Assembly (NCBI GenBank): GCA_015655075.1 | Contig: JAATFT010000096.1 | Location: forward strand, 1 to 63,299 | Length of the DNA stretch: 63,299 bases | Direction: 5' to 3' | Source: Clostridiales bacterium | Lineage (GTDB): Bacteria; Bacillota; Clostridia; Lachnospirales; Lachnospiraceae | Shown here: in pieces, positions 46,501-56,590 of the stretch | How the letters are laid out: every line of letters begins with the position of its first letter | How positions within the stretch are numbered: position 1 is the stretch's first letter | The notes under the pieces: model-generated | The model's input: only the letters and a program-made list of their open reading frames with translations | Database searches by the model: none | What the model was told of the DNA's origin: nothing | Made by a program: the position numbers and the translations under genes

Positions 46501-46518
46501 ACCCCCCTTTTGGGGGGT
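46501..46518 (+). promoter_or_regulatory. C6/G6 palindrome upstream of ybjQ-like gene, CsoR-operator-like
   Basis: ACCCCCCTTTTGGGGGGT, a perfect palindrome with a TTTT centre, 84 bases before the YbjQ-family ATG. It resembles the three CsoR-type operators in this window but has longer C/G tracts. No T tract follows, so it is not a normal terminator. Confidence 0.4.
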
Positions 46519-46601
46519 ACGATTGACTGAAAACCATCCATATTTTTCGAAAGAAAATAATATGTCAATCACTTATAGTAGCAAAGGAGTATAATAAAAA
46601 A

Positions 46602-46922
46602 ATGATTATTACAACCACACCTACCGTTGAGGGAAAAACCATTACAGAATATAATGGTATTGTATTTGGAGAAGTTATCTCCGGCGTTAATTTTATCAAG
46701 GATTTTGCGGCAGGCTTATCTAATTTTTTTGGCGGACGTTCCGGAACCTATGAGGACGAATTAATTCAGGCCAGAGAAAATGCGATGAAGGAAATGGAAA
46801 ACCGGGCCAGGCAGATAGGTGCGGACGCCATTGTAGGCGTTGACATTGATTATGAGGTACTTGGTGCGGACAACGGTATGCTTATGGTAACCGCTTCCGG
46901 AACAGCGGTAAGAATCAAATGA
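46602..46922 (+). CDS. YbjQ/UPF0145 family protein (putative heavy-metal-binding)
   Basis: 106-residue protein. It opens [20 protein letters not shown], and has SGVNFIKDF, an amphipathic helix with [20 protein letters not shown], and [11 protein letters not shown], all typical of the family. The fold is a pentamer-forming beta-alpha protein that databases describe as possibly metal binding; no cysteines are present. A GGAG site lies 13 bases before the ATG, a long gap. It overlaps the opposing hydrolase gene by 8 bases at the 3' ends. The palindrome upstream hints at metal control, which is inference. Confidence 0.9.
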   Translation: MIITTTPTVEGKTITEYNGIVFGEVISGVNFIKDFAAGLSNFFGGRSGTYEDELIQARENAMKEMENRARQIGADAIVGVDIDYEVLGADNGMLMVTASGTAVRIK

Positions 46923-47853
46923 AATAATACTTTTCCAGAAATTGATTAGTTACCTTTTCATATTCCGCGGGATTTTTCTGGCAGGACTGGGCATGCTTTG
47001 CATTGGGTACCAAATAGATATCCTTTTTATCAGGTTTTGCATCATACATGGCCAAAGACATGGAATAAGGCACAAACTCGTCTTCCAGGCCATGTATAAA
47101 CAAAATCGGCGCACGGCTTTGCACCGCCCCGTCTAAAGGTACGACATCATCCATCCAAAAACCTGCCCTCAGCCGGATGATGACTTTGGCTAAAGGTAAA
47201 AAAGGAAATACAGGTAAATGGTAATATTTCTTTAATTGATATCGGATCAATTTTTCCAGGGAGGAATAGGAACAGTCAGCTATTGTGCAGCGTACTCTCC
47301 CGTCAATTGCATGATGAGATAAAACCGTTGCACCTCCCATGGATTCCCCATGAGTTACAATGGCAAGATTGGAGCCGTATTCTGAATAGCACCAATCTAT
47401 TACGGCCTGTAAATCAAATTTTTCATAATAACCCATGGTGGTGCAGGCTTTTCCGCTTAAACCGTGATTTCTATGATCATATGTTAGTACTGTAATCCCT
47501 TTTTTTAAAAATATTTCCGCATATATCATACTGCTATACTTTGCAGTGGTGTATCCATGGCAGAGCACAGCTATTTGTAACTTACCGACTGGATTTAAAA
47601 ACTGCTTTTTACTGATATCATTATTAATCAGCTGACAGGATAAATCATAACCATACCTGGACTTTATATTAAAATTTTTCTTTTCCCAGCTCTGGTATAT
47701 TTTTTCTGTTAACCTGCCCTCTTCTATCTCCCTTTGGTAAAGCTTATCATAAGCTATTACCTTGGGTTTTAACACAATATTGGATAAAAACCAGGTAAAT
47801 ACTACTAAAACAACCAGTGCAAGTAAAATAAATAAAATTATATAGCCTAACAT
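46915..47853 (-). CDS. Membrane-anchored alpha/beta hydrolase
   Basis: About 312 residues. An N-terminal membrane helix ([19 protein letters not shown]) is followed by an alpha/beta hydrolase domain facing outside. Catalytic serine lies in GESMG, the oxyanion region in [10 protein letters not shown], the aspartate near GLEDEFVP and the histidine in NAKHAQS. Resembles the YfhR/BAAT class of serine hydrolases. I start at the ATG at 47853, six bases after GGAG, rather than at the TTG at 47865. Substrate unknown. Confidence 0.88.
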   Translation of the reverse strand: MLGYIILFILLALVVLVVFTWFLSNIVLKPKVIAYDKLYQREIEEGRLTEKIYQSWEKKNFNIKSRYGYDLSCQLINNDISKKQFLNPVGKLQIAVLCHGYTTAKYSSMIYAEIFLKKGITVLTYDHRNHGLSGKACTTMGYYEKFDLQAVIDWCYSEYGSNLAIVTHGESMGGATVLSHHAIDGRVRCTIADCSYSSLEKLIRYQLKKYYHLPVFPFLPLAKVIIRLRAGFWMDDVVPLDGAVQSRAPILFIHGLEDEFVPYSMSLAMYDAKPDKKDIYLVPNAKHAQSCQKNPAEYEKVTNQFLEKYYFI

Positions 47854-48070
47854 ATTCCGCTCCAATCTATCTATCCGCTTAAGACAGCTTATAAAACACA
47901 GGGTGGGAATGCAATTTTTTACACACCAGTTTCCGGGGCATAAAATATTGTTTTTTAATGCCGCCTCCTAACCGGGTAATATTTACCCCATCCCGTATGA
48001 GATATTTTTATTAATTATTATTTTGAACATTCACTCCATAATATTTTATCACATATAGTATAAAAAAGTA

Positions 48071-48100
48071 TTGCAATTTTATTAAGATTTTCTTTATAAA
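48071..48100 (+). promoter_or_regulatory. Promoter of hflKC
   Basis: TTGCAA at 48071-48076, an 18-base spacer and TATAAA at 48095-48100, 66 bases before the hflK ATG. Confidence 0.5.
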
Positions 48101-48165
48101 TATTGGATTAGAAAATGATTAGCTTTCCTTAAGAATCTATGTAAATGAAAGGTGGATTTAATGAA

Positions 48166-49149
48166 ATGGAAGAAAATTTAAAGAAAAAATTCAAACTGCC
48201 AAAATTAAAATTTTTAGGATTAATTTTTGGTATTATTCTGGTAATTATCCTGGTATCCGGTTCCTTCTATACCATTAACGAGCAGGAACAGGCTGTACTT
48301 ACCACTTTCGGAGTGGCTAAATCCGTTACTGATTCCGGACTGCATTTTAAGATTCCTTTTATTCAAAAGGTCCGAAAGGTCAATACGACAATTAACGGTT
48401 TTTCCATAGGTTATGATATGGAAACCAATGAAACCATCGAAAAAGAATCCGTTATGATCACCTCGGATTATAATTTTGTCAATGTTGACTTCTTTGTAGA
48501 GTATAAGGTTTCTGATCCGGTTAAGGCCGTATATGCATCAAAAGAACCTGTTTTAATACTCAAGAACATTGCTCAGAGCAGTATCCGTTCCGTCATAGGC
48601 AGTTATGATGTGGATGGTGTTTTAACCACCGGCAAGAATGAAATCCAGGCTACCATTAAGGAAATGATTTTAGAAAAATTAGCCGAACATGACCTCGGCA
48701 TCCAATTAATCAATATTACCATACAGGATTCAGAACCGCCCACACAGGAAGTTATGGAAGCCTTCAAAGCTGTTGAAACAGCCAAGCAGGGGAAAGAAAC
48801 TTCCATTAACAACGCCAATAAATACCGCAATGAAAAACTGCCGGATGCAGAAGCACAGGTTGATAAAATAATTAAAAAGGCAGAGGCTCAGAAGGAAGAA
48901 CGCATAAATGAAGCAACCGGACAGGTGGCAAGATTTAATTCCATGTATGCGGAATATGTGAAAAATCCTGTCGTAACCAAGGAAAGGATGTTTTATGAAG
49001 CTATGGAGGATGTACTGCCCTCTTTAGAAGTCATTATCGACGGGACGGACGGGGTACAAAAAATTCTGCCCCTTGATTCCTTTGTAAATATAAACAATGA
49101 TAATGAAACTTCAGAAACGGTATCCGATACAGAAAAGGAGGGTGAGTAA
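48166..49149 (+). CDS. hflK: SPFH-domain membrane protein HflK
   Basis: About 327 residues: one membrane helix near the N-terminus (FLGLIFGIILVIILVSGSFY), an SPFH/prohibitin domain (YTINEQEQAVLTTFG, LHFKIPFIQKV), then a long charged helix that is rich in Ala, Glu and Lys. HflK and HflC form a cage around the FtsH protease and limit its access to membrane proteins. I start at 48166, ten bases after AAAGGTGG. hflC follows one base after the stop codon. No protease gene is next to them. Confidence 0.93.
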   Translation: MEENLKKKFKLPKLKFLGLIFGIILVIILVSGSFYTINEQEQAVLTTFGVAKSVTDSGLHFKIPFIQKVRKVNTTINGFSIGYDMETNETIEKESVMITSDYNFVNVDFFVEYKVSDPVKAVYASKEPVLILKNIAQSSIRSVIGSYDVDGVLTTGKNEIQATIKEMILEKLAEHDLGIQLINITIQDSEPPTQEVMEAFKAVETAKQGKETSINNANKYRNEKLPDAEAQVDKIIKKAEAQKEERINEATGQVARFNSMYAEYVKNPVVTKERMFYEAMEDVLPSLEVIIDGTDGVQKILPLDSFVNINNDNETSETVSDTEKEGE

Positions 49150-49150
49150 T

Positions 49151-50014
49151 ATGTTAAAAAAGATTTTACTTAGCATAATAGGACTTCTGGCAGTCGCTAT
49201 TTTATTTTCTTCCATAATAGTAACGGGCGAAAACGAATATAAATTAGTCCGTCAGTTCGGTAAGGTAAACAAAGTAATCAATAAGCCAGGTATCAGCTTT
49301 ATTATACCCTTTCTGCAAAACGTCACTACCCTTCCCGATGAAATATTGCTTTATGATTTAGCTTCCTCTGATGTGATAACCATGGATAAAAAAACCATGA
49401 TCAGTGACAGTTATGTGTTATGGAGAATTACGGATCCTCTAAAGTTTTCCCAGACCTTAAATTCTTCCATTTCCAATGCTGAGAGTCGGATTGATACCGT
49501 AGCTTATAATGCAGTTAAAAACGTAATCAGCAGCCTGGCCCAAAGTGAAGTTATCAGCGGACGGGATGGTGCCCTAGTAGCCTCTATCATGAATAATATC
49601 GGCAATTCCATGGACCAATACGGTATTACTTTACTCACAGTTGAAACGAAACAGCTGGATTTACCTTCTGATAATAAAACAGCCGTATACGAAAGAATGA
49701 TTTCAGAACGTGACAAAATTGCCGCTACTTATATCGCAGAAGGCGATTCGGAAGCCCAGGTTATCCGCAATACAACGGACAAGGAAATATCCATAAGCCT
49801 TTCTACGGCAAAAGCAGAGGCGGAGCGTATTATGTCGGAAGGGGAAGCGGAATATATGCAGATTCTCTCCAAAGCATATGCGGATAAATCACGAACTGAA
49901 TTTTATTCCTTTGTACGTTCCCTTGACGCTGCTAAATCCTCTTTAACCGGAGATAATAAAACCCTTATCCTGCCTTCCGATTCTCCTATTTCCAAGATTT
50001 TTACGGGCGAATAA
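49151..50014 (+). CDS. hflC: SPFH-domain membrane protein HflC
   Basis: 287 residues, partner of HflK. Membrane helix ILLSIIGLLAVAILFSSIIV, SPFH domain starting TGENEYKLVRQFGKV, then a helical stalk (AAKAEAERIMSEGEAEYMQI-type sequence) ending with residues rich in Ser and Asp. The start at 49151 follows GGAGG that is inside the hflK end, so translation is coupled. An earlier in-frame start at 49097 inside hflK is not needed. Confidence 0.93.
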   Translation: MLKKILLSIIGLLAVAILFSSIIVTGENEYKLVRQFGKVNKVINKPGISFIIPFLQNVTTLPDEILLYDLASSDVITMDKKTMISDSYVLWRITDPLKFSQTLNSSISNAESRIDTVAYNAVKNVISSLAQSEVISGRDGALVASIMNNIGNSMDQYGITLLTVETKQLDLPSDNKTAVYERMISERDKIAATYIAEGDSEAQVIRNTTDKEISISLSTAKAEAERIMSEGEAEYMQILSKAYADKSRTEFYSFVRSLDAAKSSLTGDNKTLILPSDSPISKIFTGE

Positions 50015-50121
50015 TTTCTGTTTTAGCATCGGCTAAACCTACTTAGGGATTATATCGATACATATCAATTTAACAATTTACCGTATTGAATTTTTGCTCA
50101 AAATGATTTACTATGAATAGT

Positions 50122-50284
50122 AAGCAAAGTGAATATTCCGGGTCCGCTACGCTACTTGCTCATATACCATACCCGCTATACTGGTATTTCAGTCGGAGTC
50201 GACTCTCCGACTGAAACAAGTAAGTCTCAAACCCACCGCTTACACTTCATCAAGAAAAGTGGGCTTACTTGTAAAGTTAAAATT
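50122..50284. repeat. Repeat family F, copy 4
   Basis: AGCAAAGTGAATATTCCGGG then TCCGCTACGCTACTTGCTC, a strong inner hairpin around CAGTCGGAGTCGACTCTCCGACTG, and the end CTTACTTGTAAAGTTAAAAT. It lies between hflC and the GGDEF gene; the open frame through it is not coding. Confidence 0.8.
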
Positions 50285-50329
50285 CGGTTTATGCCTGATT
50301 TCGATAATGATTTTGCAAGGAGAAATATT

Positions 50330-51235
50330 ATGGAAAAAGACACCATATTAGTTGTGGATGACAGCGATATTATATGCAGTATAATCAAAGGTATTTTGGA
50401 AAGTCCGTCCTTGCATATTGATATTGTCCATTCCGGCGAAGAAGGAATCACAATAGCGAAGGAATTACACCCTACGCTTATACTGCTTGATATTATAATG
50501 AGCGGTATCGACGGTTATGAAACCTGCCGCATATTAAAAAACAGTGATGAGACGAAGGATATCCCTGTTATTTTTATAACCGGGAATAATGATCCCAAAT
50601 CGATTTTAAAAGGATTTGAAGTCGGTGCGGCAGATTACGTGTCAAAGCCTTTTATTCCAGAAGAATTAAAGGCCCGCGTAAAAGTGCATATGCAAAATAT
50701 CAAAAATCAGCGTGAACTGCATATTCTGATGCAGGAATTAAAAGAAATGGCTGTTACGGATTATCTGACTAAGTTGCATAACCGCCGTTATTTTATGGAG
50801 CAATTGCAGGTATTTGTAACTGAGTCTACGTCTGATATTTTCCTTATCTTATTTGATATTGACAATTTTAAAAAAATTAACGATATCTACGGCCATAATA
50901 CGGGAGATTTAGTATTAGTTACCATATCTAAGATACTTAAGCTGCTTTTGCGTAAAGAGGATATATTAGGCCGGTGGGGCGGAGAAGAATTTATGATCTG
51001 TCTTCCCGATGTCACGGAAAATGCCGCTATTGATTTTGCCAATCGATTCCGCCAGGAAGTAGGCGGATACCATTTTAACTGTAACGGCACCGTCTTCCAA
51101 TGTACCCTTACAGGAGGCGTCATTCAATATGACAGGAGTATTTCCCTTGAAAAAAATTTCACAAAGGTTGACCAGGCTTTATATGTTGGGAAATCTTCTG
51201 GGAAAAACCGGTGTATTTACAGCTATCCTAAATGA
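50330..51235 (+). CDS. Response regulator with GGDEF diguanylate cyclase domain
   Basis: 301 residues. An N-terminal receiver (VVDDSDIICS, phospho-acceptor D54 in LLDIIMSG, KPFIPEE) is joined to a GGDEF domain with the active GGEEF motif at 217-221. An RxxD inhibitory site (R208-D211) lies five residues upstream, so product feedback by c-di-GMP is likely. The product should be c-di-GMP, made when the receiver is phosphorylated. Start at 50330 follows AAGGAG; longer readings go into repeat F. No kinase gene is adjacent. Confidence 0.94.
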   Translation: MEKDTILVVDDSDIICSIIKGILESPSLHIDIVHSGEEGITIAKELHPTLILLDIIMSGIDGYETCRILKNSDETKDIPVIFITGNNDPKSILKGFEVGAADYVSKPFIPEELKARVKVHMQNIKNQRELHILMQELKEMAVTDYLTKLHNRRYFMEQLQVFVTESTSDIFLILFDIDNFKKINDIYGHNTGDLVLVTISKILKLLLRKEDILGRWGGEEFMICLPDVTENAAIDFANRFRQEVGGYHFNCNGTVFQCTLTGGVIQYDRSISLEKNFTKVDQALYVGKSSGKNRCIYSYPK

Positions 51236-51278
51236 ATTTGCTTAATAACGATAGATGTTAAAAAATAAGGAGATAAAA

Positions 51279-52085
51279 ATGGCATATGAAATACTTGTTT
51301 TAGATATAGACGGAACCTTAACCAATTCCCGAAAAAAAGTTTCAAAGAAAACCTTAAACGCTATTTTTAAGATTCAGGAACGGGGCCATAAAGTAGTATT
51401 AGCCTCCGGCCGCCCTACTCCGGGTGTTCTCCCTTTGGCAAATAAACTTAGACTTTCGGAATACAACGGCTATATATTGTCTTTTAACGGCGCCAGAATC
51501 ATAAACTGCAAAACCAATGAAATTATCTATGAAAAAATTCTTCCCAGAAATATTATACCCGAGCTGTATGCGGAAGCCAGAAAGAATTCCGTGGGCATAA
51601 TAACCTATGAAGATAATTGTATTATAACGGATATGGAAACCGATGAATTTATGGAAAGAGAAGCCAGAATAAATGAAATGTCCATTAAAAAAATCCATAA
51701 CTTTTCCACTTACATTAATTTTGACGTAAATAAATGTTTAATAACCGGACCTGGTTCCAAGCTCGAAAAAGTTGAAGTTATTATGAACGAAAAATTTGGA
51801 AATCAAATAAAGATTTACCGGTCGGAACCGTTTTTTCTGGAGTTAATGCCTCAAAATATCGATAAAGCTTATTCCCTTGGTAAATTACTGGATTTTCTCG
51901 GCTTATCCAGGGAGCAAATGATTAGCTGCGGGGACGGATACAATGATTTATCCATGATACAGTATTCCGGAATGGGGGTCGCCATGGCAAATGCCCAGGA
52001 AATTGTGAAAAATGCCGCAGACTATATCACCTTATCCAATGATGAAGACGGAGTGGCCCATGTAATTAAAGAATTTATGCTATGA
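51279..52085 (+). CDS. Cof-type HAD-superfamily phosphatase
   Basis: 268-residue HAD hydrolase, class IIB. Catalytic motif I is DIDGTLTNS (both Asp present), motif II is LASGRP, and motif IV is GDGYNDLSMI. The Cof/YidA group dephosphorylates sugar phosphates, nucleotides or vitamin intermediates; the substrate cannot be assigned. AGGAG is 7 bases before the ATG at 51279. It follows the GGDEF gene by 43 bases and may be cotranscribed. A hairpin terminator follows. Confidence 0.93.
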   Translation: MAYEILVLDIDGTLTNSRKKVSKKTLNAIFKIQERGHKVVLASGRPTPGVLPLANKLRLSEYNGYILSFNGARIINCKTNEIIYEKILPRNIIPELYAEARKNSVGIITYEDNCIITDMETDEFMEREARINEMSIKKIHNFSTYINFDVNKCLITGPGSKLEKVEVIMNEKFGNQIKIYRSEPFFLELMPQNIDKAYSLGKLLDFLGLSREQMISCGDGYNDLSMIQYSGMGVAMANAQEIVKNAADYITLSNDEDGVAHVIKEFML

Positions 52086-52088
52086 AAA

Positions 52089-52122
52089 AGAGGCTTGCAA
52101 AGCAAACTCTGCGCTGACAAAT
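52089..52122. repeat. Repeat E, copy 6 (short)
   Basis: GAGGCTTGCAAAGCAAACTC then TGCGCTGAC, as in the other E blocks, directly after the HAD gene and running into its terminator hairpin. Confidence 0.6.
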
Positions 52123-52180
52123 ACCCTGTAAGGCAGACACAGAAAAAGAGGCTGTGTTTGCTTTACAGGGTATGATTTTT
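52121..52180 (+). terminator. Terminator after the HAD phosphatase gene
   Basis: ATACCCTGTAA and TTACAGGGTAT form the stem base, with AGACACAG and CTGTGTTT pairing inside. GATTTTT follows. It begins within the last bases of repeat E. Confidence 0.8.
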
Positions 52181-52241
52181 CCCTAGTTGTTTTTTAGTAT
52201 CAGTAGCTACTATTAGTTGTTTGCATCAGGTATTTATTGTA

Positions 52242-52982
52242 TCAGGTATTTGTGGAAACAGTTTTGCCGCTGAGTTCAAATATCCTCTTCACTTCCTCCA
52301 GCAGTTCTTTACCGGGCTCTTTTGTGGCAATAAGCCTATACTCAAGGCCAAGTTCCTTCCATTTATATTCTCCCATCTTATGAAAACCCAATAGTTCAAT
52401 CTTAGATATATTGGGATACTCTTTCAGATGATCTGATAATTTCTTAATACTGTCGATGTTGTCCGTCATTCCCGGCACCAACACGTACCTTACCCATGTA
52501 TTGATATTTTTCTCTTTTAAATAATCCAGAAAGGCAAGGGTGGGAGCGAGAGAAACCCCCGTAACCTTCTTATATACCACTGGATCATAATTTTTAATAT
52601 CAAGCAATACAATATCCGTATATTTTAAAACTTCTTTTACAACATCATTCCATATATAGCCGGAGGTATCAAGCGCAACCGATATACCTTCCTTCTTACA
52701 AAGTTTGGATACTTCTAAGATAAATTCCTGTTGCAGTAAAGGTTCGCCGCCGGTAAAGGTTACGCCGCCGCCGCTAAAACCCATATATGACTTATACTTT
52801 ACTATTTCACTCATCAACTGTTCCGGTGTATATACTACTCCCTTCGTAGTGTCCCAAGTATCGGGATTATGACAGTATTGACACCTTAAAACACAGCCCT
52901 GCATAAAAACAACAAATCGTATTCCGGGCCCGTCCACTGTTCCGCAACTTTCAAGGGAGTGAATTCTTCCTGTTTTATACAT
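52242..52982 (-). CDS. pflA: Pyruvate formate-lyase activating enzyme
   Basis: 246-residue radical-SAM enzyme that installs the glycyl radical in PflB. It shows GRIHSLESCGTVDGPGIRF at the start and the iron-sulphur motif C-x3-C-x2-C (CVLRCQYC) at about residue 31, then GGGVTFTGGEPLLQ. I use the ATG at 52982 with GGTG six bases before it; an ATG four codons upstream is possible. It lies downstream of pflB in the same direction, after a 440-base gap with a hairpin. Confidence 0.96.
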   Translation of the reverse strand: MYKTGRIHSLESCGTVDGPGIRFVVFMQGCVLRCQYCHNPDTWDTTKGVVYTPEQLMSEIVKYKSYMGFSGGGVTFTGGEPLLQQEFILEVSKLCKKEGISVALDTSGYIWNDVVKEVLKYTDIVLLDIKNYDPVVYKKVTGVSLAPTLAFLDYLKEKNINTWVRYVLVPGMTDNIDSIKKLSDHLKEYPNISKIELLGFHKMGEYKWKELGLEYRLIATKEPGKELLEEVKRIFELSGKTVSTNT

Positions 52983-53421
52983 ATTATTCACCATACCTTT
53001 CCAGTTTTCCGATTCTATATCAGCTCTATATTAATAATTGATAACACAATCAATTAGTTTTAATCATTCATTTATGACCCGAATCATTATTATCCAATTA
53101 TGAATCATTATTCTCGATTTATAAATTATATAAGATACCAATTTATTATTATTTTTTCAATATAATTTTTCGGCATTTCTATTATCGATTTTTTAACAAT
53201 TTAATAACTTATAATCTTAAATGACTTATAATCGCTTATTAAACGGCTTTTATAGTCTCACATATATTCTGTTATTAATTTAACATTCCCTTAAGTTCAA
53301 TTAAGCTTGTTCCTAACCTTATTAATTTTAAGATTAGGAGCAAGCTTTTAACTGCTGCTTTTACTAAATGTTCTTATTATTAATTTTATTAACTGTTGCT
53401 TATTTTCCGTTATACTTCCTA
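52983..53421. other. Spacer between pflB and pflA with one strong hairpin
   Basis: About 440 very AT-rich bases. AAGCTTGTTCCTAACCTTA (53303-53321) faces TAAGATTAGGAGCAAGCTT (53329-53347), a stem with a short loop and one or two mismatches. No T tract follows on the minus strand, so partial termination or mRNA processing between pflB and pflA is more likely than a full stop. No gene is visible. Confidence 0.6.
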
Positions 53422-55656
53422 TTATCTTTCATGGAAAGTACGATTAACGACATCCATCTGCTGCTCACGATTCAACTTAACAAAGTTTACGGCATAACCG
53501 GATACACGTATGGTAAGCTGAGGATATTTTTCCGGATGTTCCATCGCATCCAATAAAGTTTCACGGAAAAATACATTTACATTAATATGATGGCCTTTAT
53601 CATGGAAGTAGCCGTCCAGCATACCTGCCAGATTTTTTACTCTTTCCTCCTGACTCTTGCCCAAAGCCCGGGGCACTATGGAGAAAGTATAAGATATTCC
53701 ATCTTCCGCATGTTTGTAAGGCAGCTTTGCGACAGAAGACATGGATGCAATGGCGCCGTTTTTGTCTCTTCCGTGCATGGGATTGGCACCGGGTGCAAAA
53801 GGTTCTCCCGCCTTACGGCCGTCCGGAGTACTCCCTGTTTTTTTGCCATACACAACATTGGAGGTTATGGTTAAAATGGATAGTGTCGGTTTGGCATTCC
53901 GATAAGTCCTAACCTTACGTAATTTATTCATAAAATGCTCTACCAACTCCACCGCCATCTGGTCTACACGGTCATTGTTATTGCCGAAAGCGGGATATTC
54001 TCCCTCTATTTTATAATCCACCGCCAGTCCTTCTGCATTGCGTATCACCTTAACCTTTGCATATTTAATGGCGGAGAGGGAATCTGCCACTACGGAAAGT
54101 CCGGCAATACCACAGGCTTCCGTACGCAATATATCAATATCGTGAAGAGCCATTTGTAAACGTTCATAGTTATACTTATCATGCATATAATGGATTACAT
54201 TCAGAGTATTGATATACAATTCAGACAGCCAATCCATGACTTGGTCAAACTTAACCATTACTTCATCATAATCCAAGTAATCTCCGGTTATGGGTTCGAA
54301 TATGGGTCCCACCTGTTCGCCGGATTTTTCATCCTTACCGCCGTTGATTGCATATAACAAAGCCTTGGCAAGATTGGCCCGCGCACCAAAGAACTGCATC
54401 TGTTTACCTATTCTCATCGCAGATACGCAACATGCGATACCGTAATCATCCCCCCATACTTCACGCATAATATCATCGTTTTCATATTGGATGGAGCTGG
54501 TATCGATTGAAATTTTGGCGCAGAACTCTTTAAACCAAGTAGGCAGGGATATGGACCACAAAATTGTTAAATTAGGTTCCGGTGCGGGTCCTAAATTATT
54601 TAAAGTATGGAGAATACGATAACTGCTCTTTGTTACAAGGGTTCTTCCGTCCATTCCCATGCCGCCGATAGATTCGGTAACCCAGGTAGGATCCCCGGAA
54701 AACAGATCGTTATAGGAGGGAGTCCGCAGAAAACGCACCATTCTTAATTTCATGACGAATTGATCCATCAATTCCTGTACTTCGGATTCCGTAATTAAAC
54801 CGTTCTTTAAATCCCGTTCATAATAAATATCAAGAAATGTGGAAACCCTGCCAAGACTCATTGCAGCTCCATCCTGTTCCTTAATGGCTCCAAGATAAGC
54901 AAAATAAGTCCACTGGGTTGCTTCAAAAGAATTTTTCGCAGGTCCGCTGATATCGTAACCATAGGAGGCCGCCATCTTCTTTAATTGCTCTAATGCTTTA
55001 ATATGTTCTGAAATTTCCTCCCTTATTCGGATATCCGGCGATTCCAGAGTATTTCTTTCAAATAATTTTTTCTGTTCTTTCTTGTCCTTGATAAGCCAAT
55101 CCACACCATATAACGCAACTCTTCTGTAATCTCCGATGATACGTCCACGTCCGTAAGCATCCGGCAGACCGGTTATAATTGCGCTATGTCTTGCTTTCCG
55201 CATGGCATCAGTATACGCATCAAAAACACCTTCATTATGGGTCTTTCGATTGTCCGTATAAATTTCTTCCGTGGTCTTGTCTAAGGTATAACCATATGCC
55301 TCCAGAGCATTCTTAACCACCCTGATACCGCCGTTTGGCATAATGCCCCTTTTTAACGGCTTATCGGTCTGAAAACCTACGATTAATTCCTTATCTTTAT
55401 CAACATATCCGGGTCCAAATGCCGTGATTGTTGAGGGTGTCTTCTTTTCCGCATCAAGGATACCATTTTTCGTTTCCTCCAGCATTAAATCGGATATCTG
55501 TTTCCACAAATCCTGTGTTCGCTCCGTGGGTGTTTCCAGAAAGGAAGCATCTCCTTCATACGGCGTATAATTATGCTGAATAAAACTTCTTACATTAATA
55601 TCTGTCGTCCAGCTCCCCGGATTAAAACCATGCCATTCATCTCTCATTGCATTCAT
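53422..55656 (-). CDS. pflB: Formate C-acetyltransferase (pyruvate formate-lyase)
   Basis: 744-residue glycyl radical enzyme that converts pyruvate and CoA to acetyl-CoA and formate in anaerobic sugar fermentation. The catalytic cysteine pair is C409-C410 in IACCVSAM and the radical glycine is G720 in RVSGYAV. Other family parts are [15 protein letters not shown] [10 protein letters not shown] and the start [26 protein letters not shown] before the ATG. Both sites are intact, so the enzyme should be active once activated by PflA. Confidence 0.97.
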   Translation of the reverse strand: MNAMRDEWHGFNPGSWTTDINVRSFIQHNYTPYEGDASFLETPTERTQDLWKQISDLMLEETKNGILDAEKKTPSTITAFGPGYVDKDKELIVGFQTDKPLKRGIMPNGGIRVVKNALEAYGYTLDKTTEEIYTDNRKTHNEGVFDAYTDAMRKARHSAIITGLPDAYGRGRIIGDYRRVALYGVDWLIKDKKEQKKLFERNTLESPDIRIREEISEHIKALEQLKKMAASYGYDISGPAKNSFEATQWTYFAYLGAIKEQDGAAMSLGRVSTFLDIYYERDLKNGLITESEVQELMDQFVMKLRMVRFLRTPSYNDLFSGDPTWVTESIGGMGMDGRTLVTKSSYRILHTLNNLGPAPEPNLTILWSISLPTWFKEFCAKISIDTSSIQYENDDIMREVWGDDYGIACCVSAMRIGKQMQFFGARANLAKALLYAINGGKDEKSGEQVGPIFEPITGDYLDYDEVMVKFDQVMDWLSELYINTLNVIHYMHDKYNYERLQMALHDIDILRTEACGIAGLSVVADSLSAIKYAKVKVIRNAEGLAVDYKIEGEYPAFGNNNDRVDQMAVELVEHFMNKLRKVRTYRNAKPTLSILTITSNVVYGKKTGSTPDGRKAGEPFAPGANPMHGRDKNGAIASMSSVAKLPYKHAEDGISYTFSIVPRALGKSQEERVKNLAGMLDGYFHDKGHHINVNVFFRETLLDAMEHPEKYPQLTIRVSGYAVNFVKLNREQQMDVVNRTFHER

Positions 55657-55867
55657 TGCAATCCTCCTTTTTCATGTAAGCTTTGGGGTTTTTTTGTGAA
55701 ATATAGTGAAGCATTTCAATTAATTCCTGTTTTTTTAAGCAGATAATACATATAGTATTTAAAATTGTTTTTGCTTCTATATATTGTATTATAAGAAAAC
55801 GGCTGGTAATGTCAAGGGCTTACTTGAGGAATAATTATCAATAAGACTTTATTAAAAAATAATCCCT

Positions 55868-56590
55868 CTATAATACTTTTGACAGAAACTCCTTCAGCCT
55901 GGGATGCTTTGGAGTATCAAAAAAAGCTTTTGGTTCATTTTGCTCTTTTATTTTACCCTCTTCTATAAATAAGACTCTGGTTGCAACCTCTCTTGCAAAT
56001 CCCATCTCATGGGTTACCACAACCATTGTCATTCCACTCTCGGCCAGTTCTTTCATAAGCTCCAATACCTCTCCTACCATTTCCGGATCCAGGGCGGAAG
56101 TAGGTTCGTCAAATAACATAACATCCGGATTCATGGCCAGTGCCCTTACAATGGCGATGCGCTGTTTCTGCCCGCCGGACAATTGTCTGGGATAAGCGTC
56201 GGCTTTTTCCCGTAAGCCGATTCGCTCCAATAATTCCGCCGCTTTACGGTTCGCCGCTTCTTTATTCATAAGGCCAAGCTTAACCGGCGCCAGGGTTATA
56301 TTTTGGCGGACCGTCAAATGGGGAAAGAGATTAAACTGCTGAAACACCATCCCCATTTTCTGGCGCAGTTGGTTGATATCTGTCTTCGGGGCGGTTATAT
56401 TATTTCCCTCAAACCAGATTTCTCCTGCGGTAGGAATTTCCAACAGATTCAAACATCTTAAAAAAGTGGATTTACCAGAGCCGGAAGGTCCGATTATTAC
56501 AACTTTTTCACCTTGTTCTATGGTTTCGTCGATATCGTCCAGAACCAGATGATTTCCAAATTGTTTTTTTAAATTTTTAACTGTTATCAC
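55868..56590 (-). CDS. Polar amino-acid ABC transporter ATP-binding protein
   Basis: 240-residue ATPase of the GlnQ/HisP group. Walker [10 protein letters not shown] at about 34-42, Q-loop [12 protein letters not shown], signature LSGGQKQR, Walker [13 protein letters not shown] and the family-typical [13 protein letters not shown]. Start is a GTG that overlaps the permease end by 14 bases, so translation is coupled. It energises amino-acid import with the permease and binding protein upstream. Confidence 0.95.
   Translation of the reverse strand: MITVKNLKKQFGNHLVLDDIDETIEQGEKVVIIGPSGSGKSTFLRCLNLLEIPTAGEIWFEGNNITAPKTDINQLRQKMGMVFQQFNLFPHLTVRQNITLAPVKLGLMNKEAANRKAAELLERIGLREKADAYPRQLSGGQKQRIAIVRALAMNPDVMLFDEPTSALDPEMVGEVLELMKELAESGMTMVVVTHEMGFAREVATRVLFIEEGKIKEQNEPKAFFDTPKHPRLKEFLSKVL

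Noticed and set aside
46501..46518. Terminator for argG
   Set aside because: It is about 500 bases after argG, has no T tract and is closer to the YbjQ gene promoter region.
50129..50329. 67-codon N-terminal extension of the GGDEF response regulator
   Set aside because: It is repeat F sequence; the receiver domain starts at 50330 with its own ribosome site.
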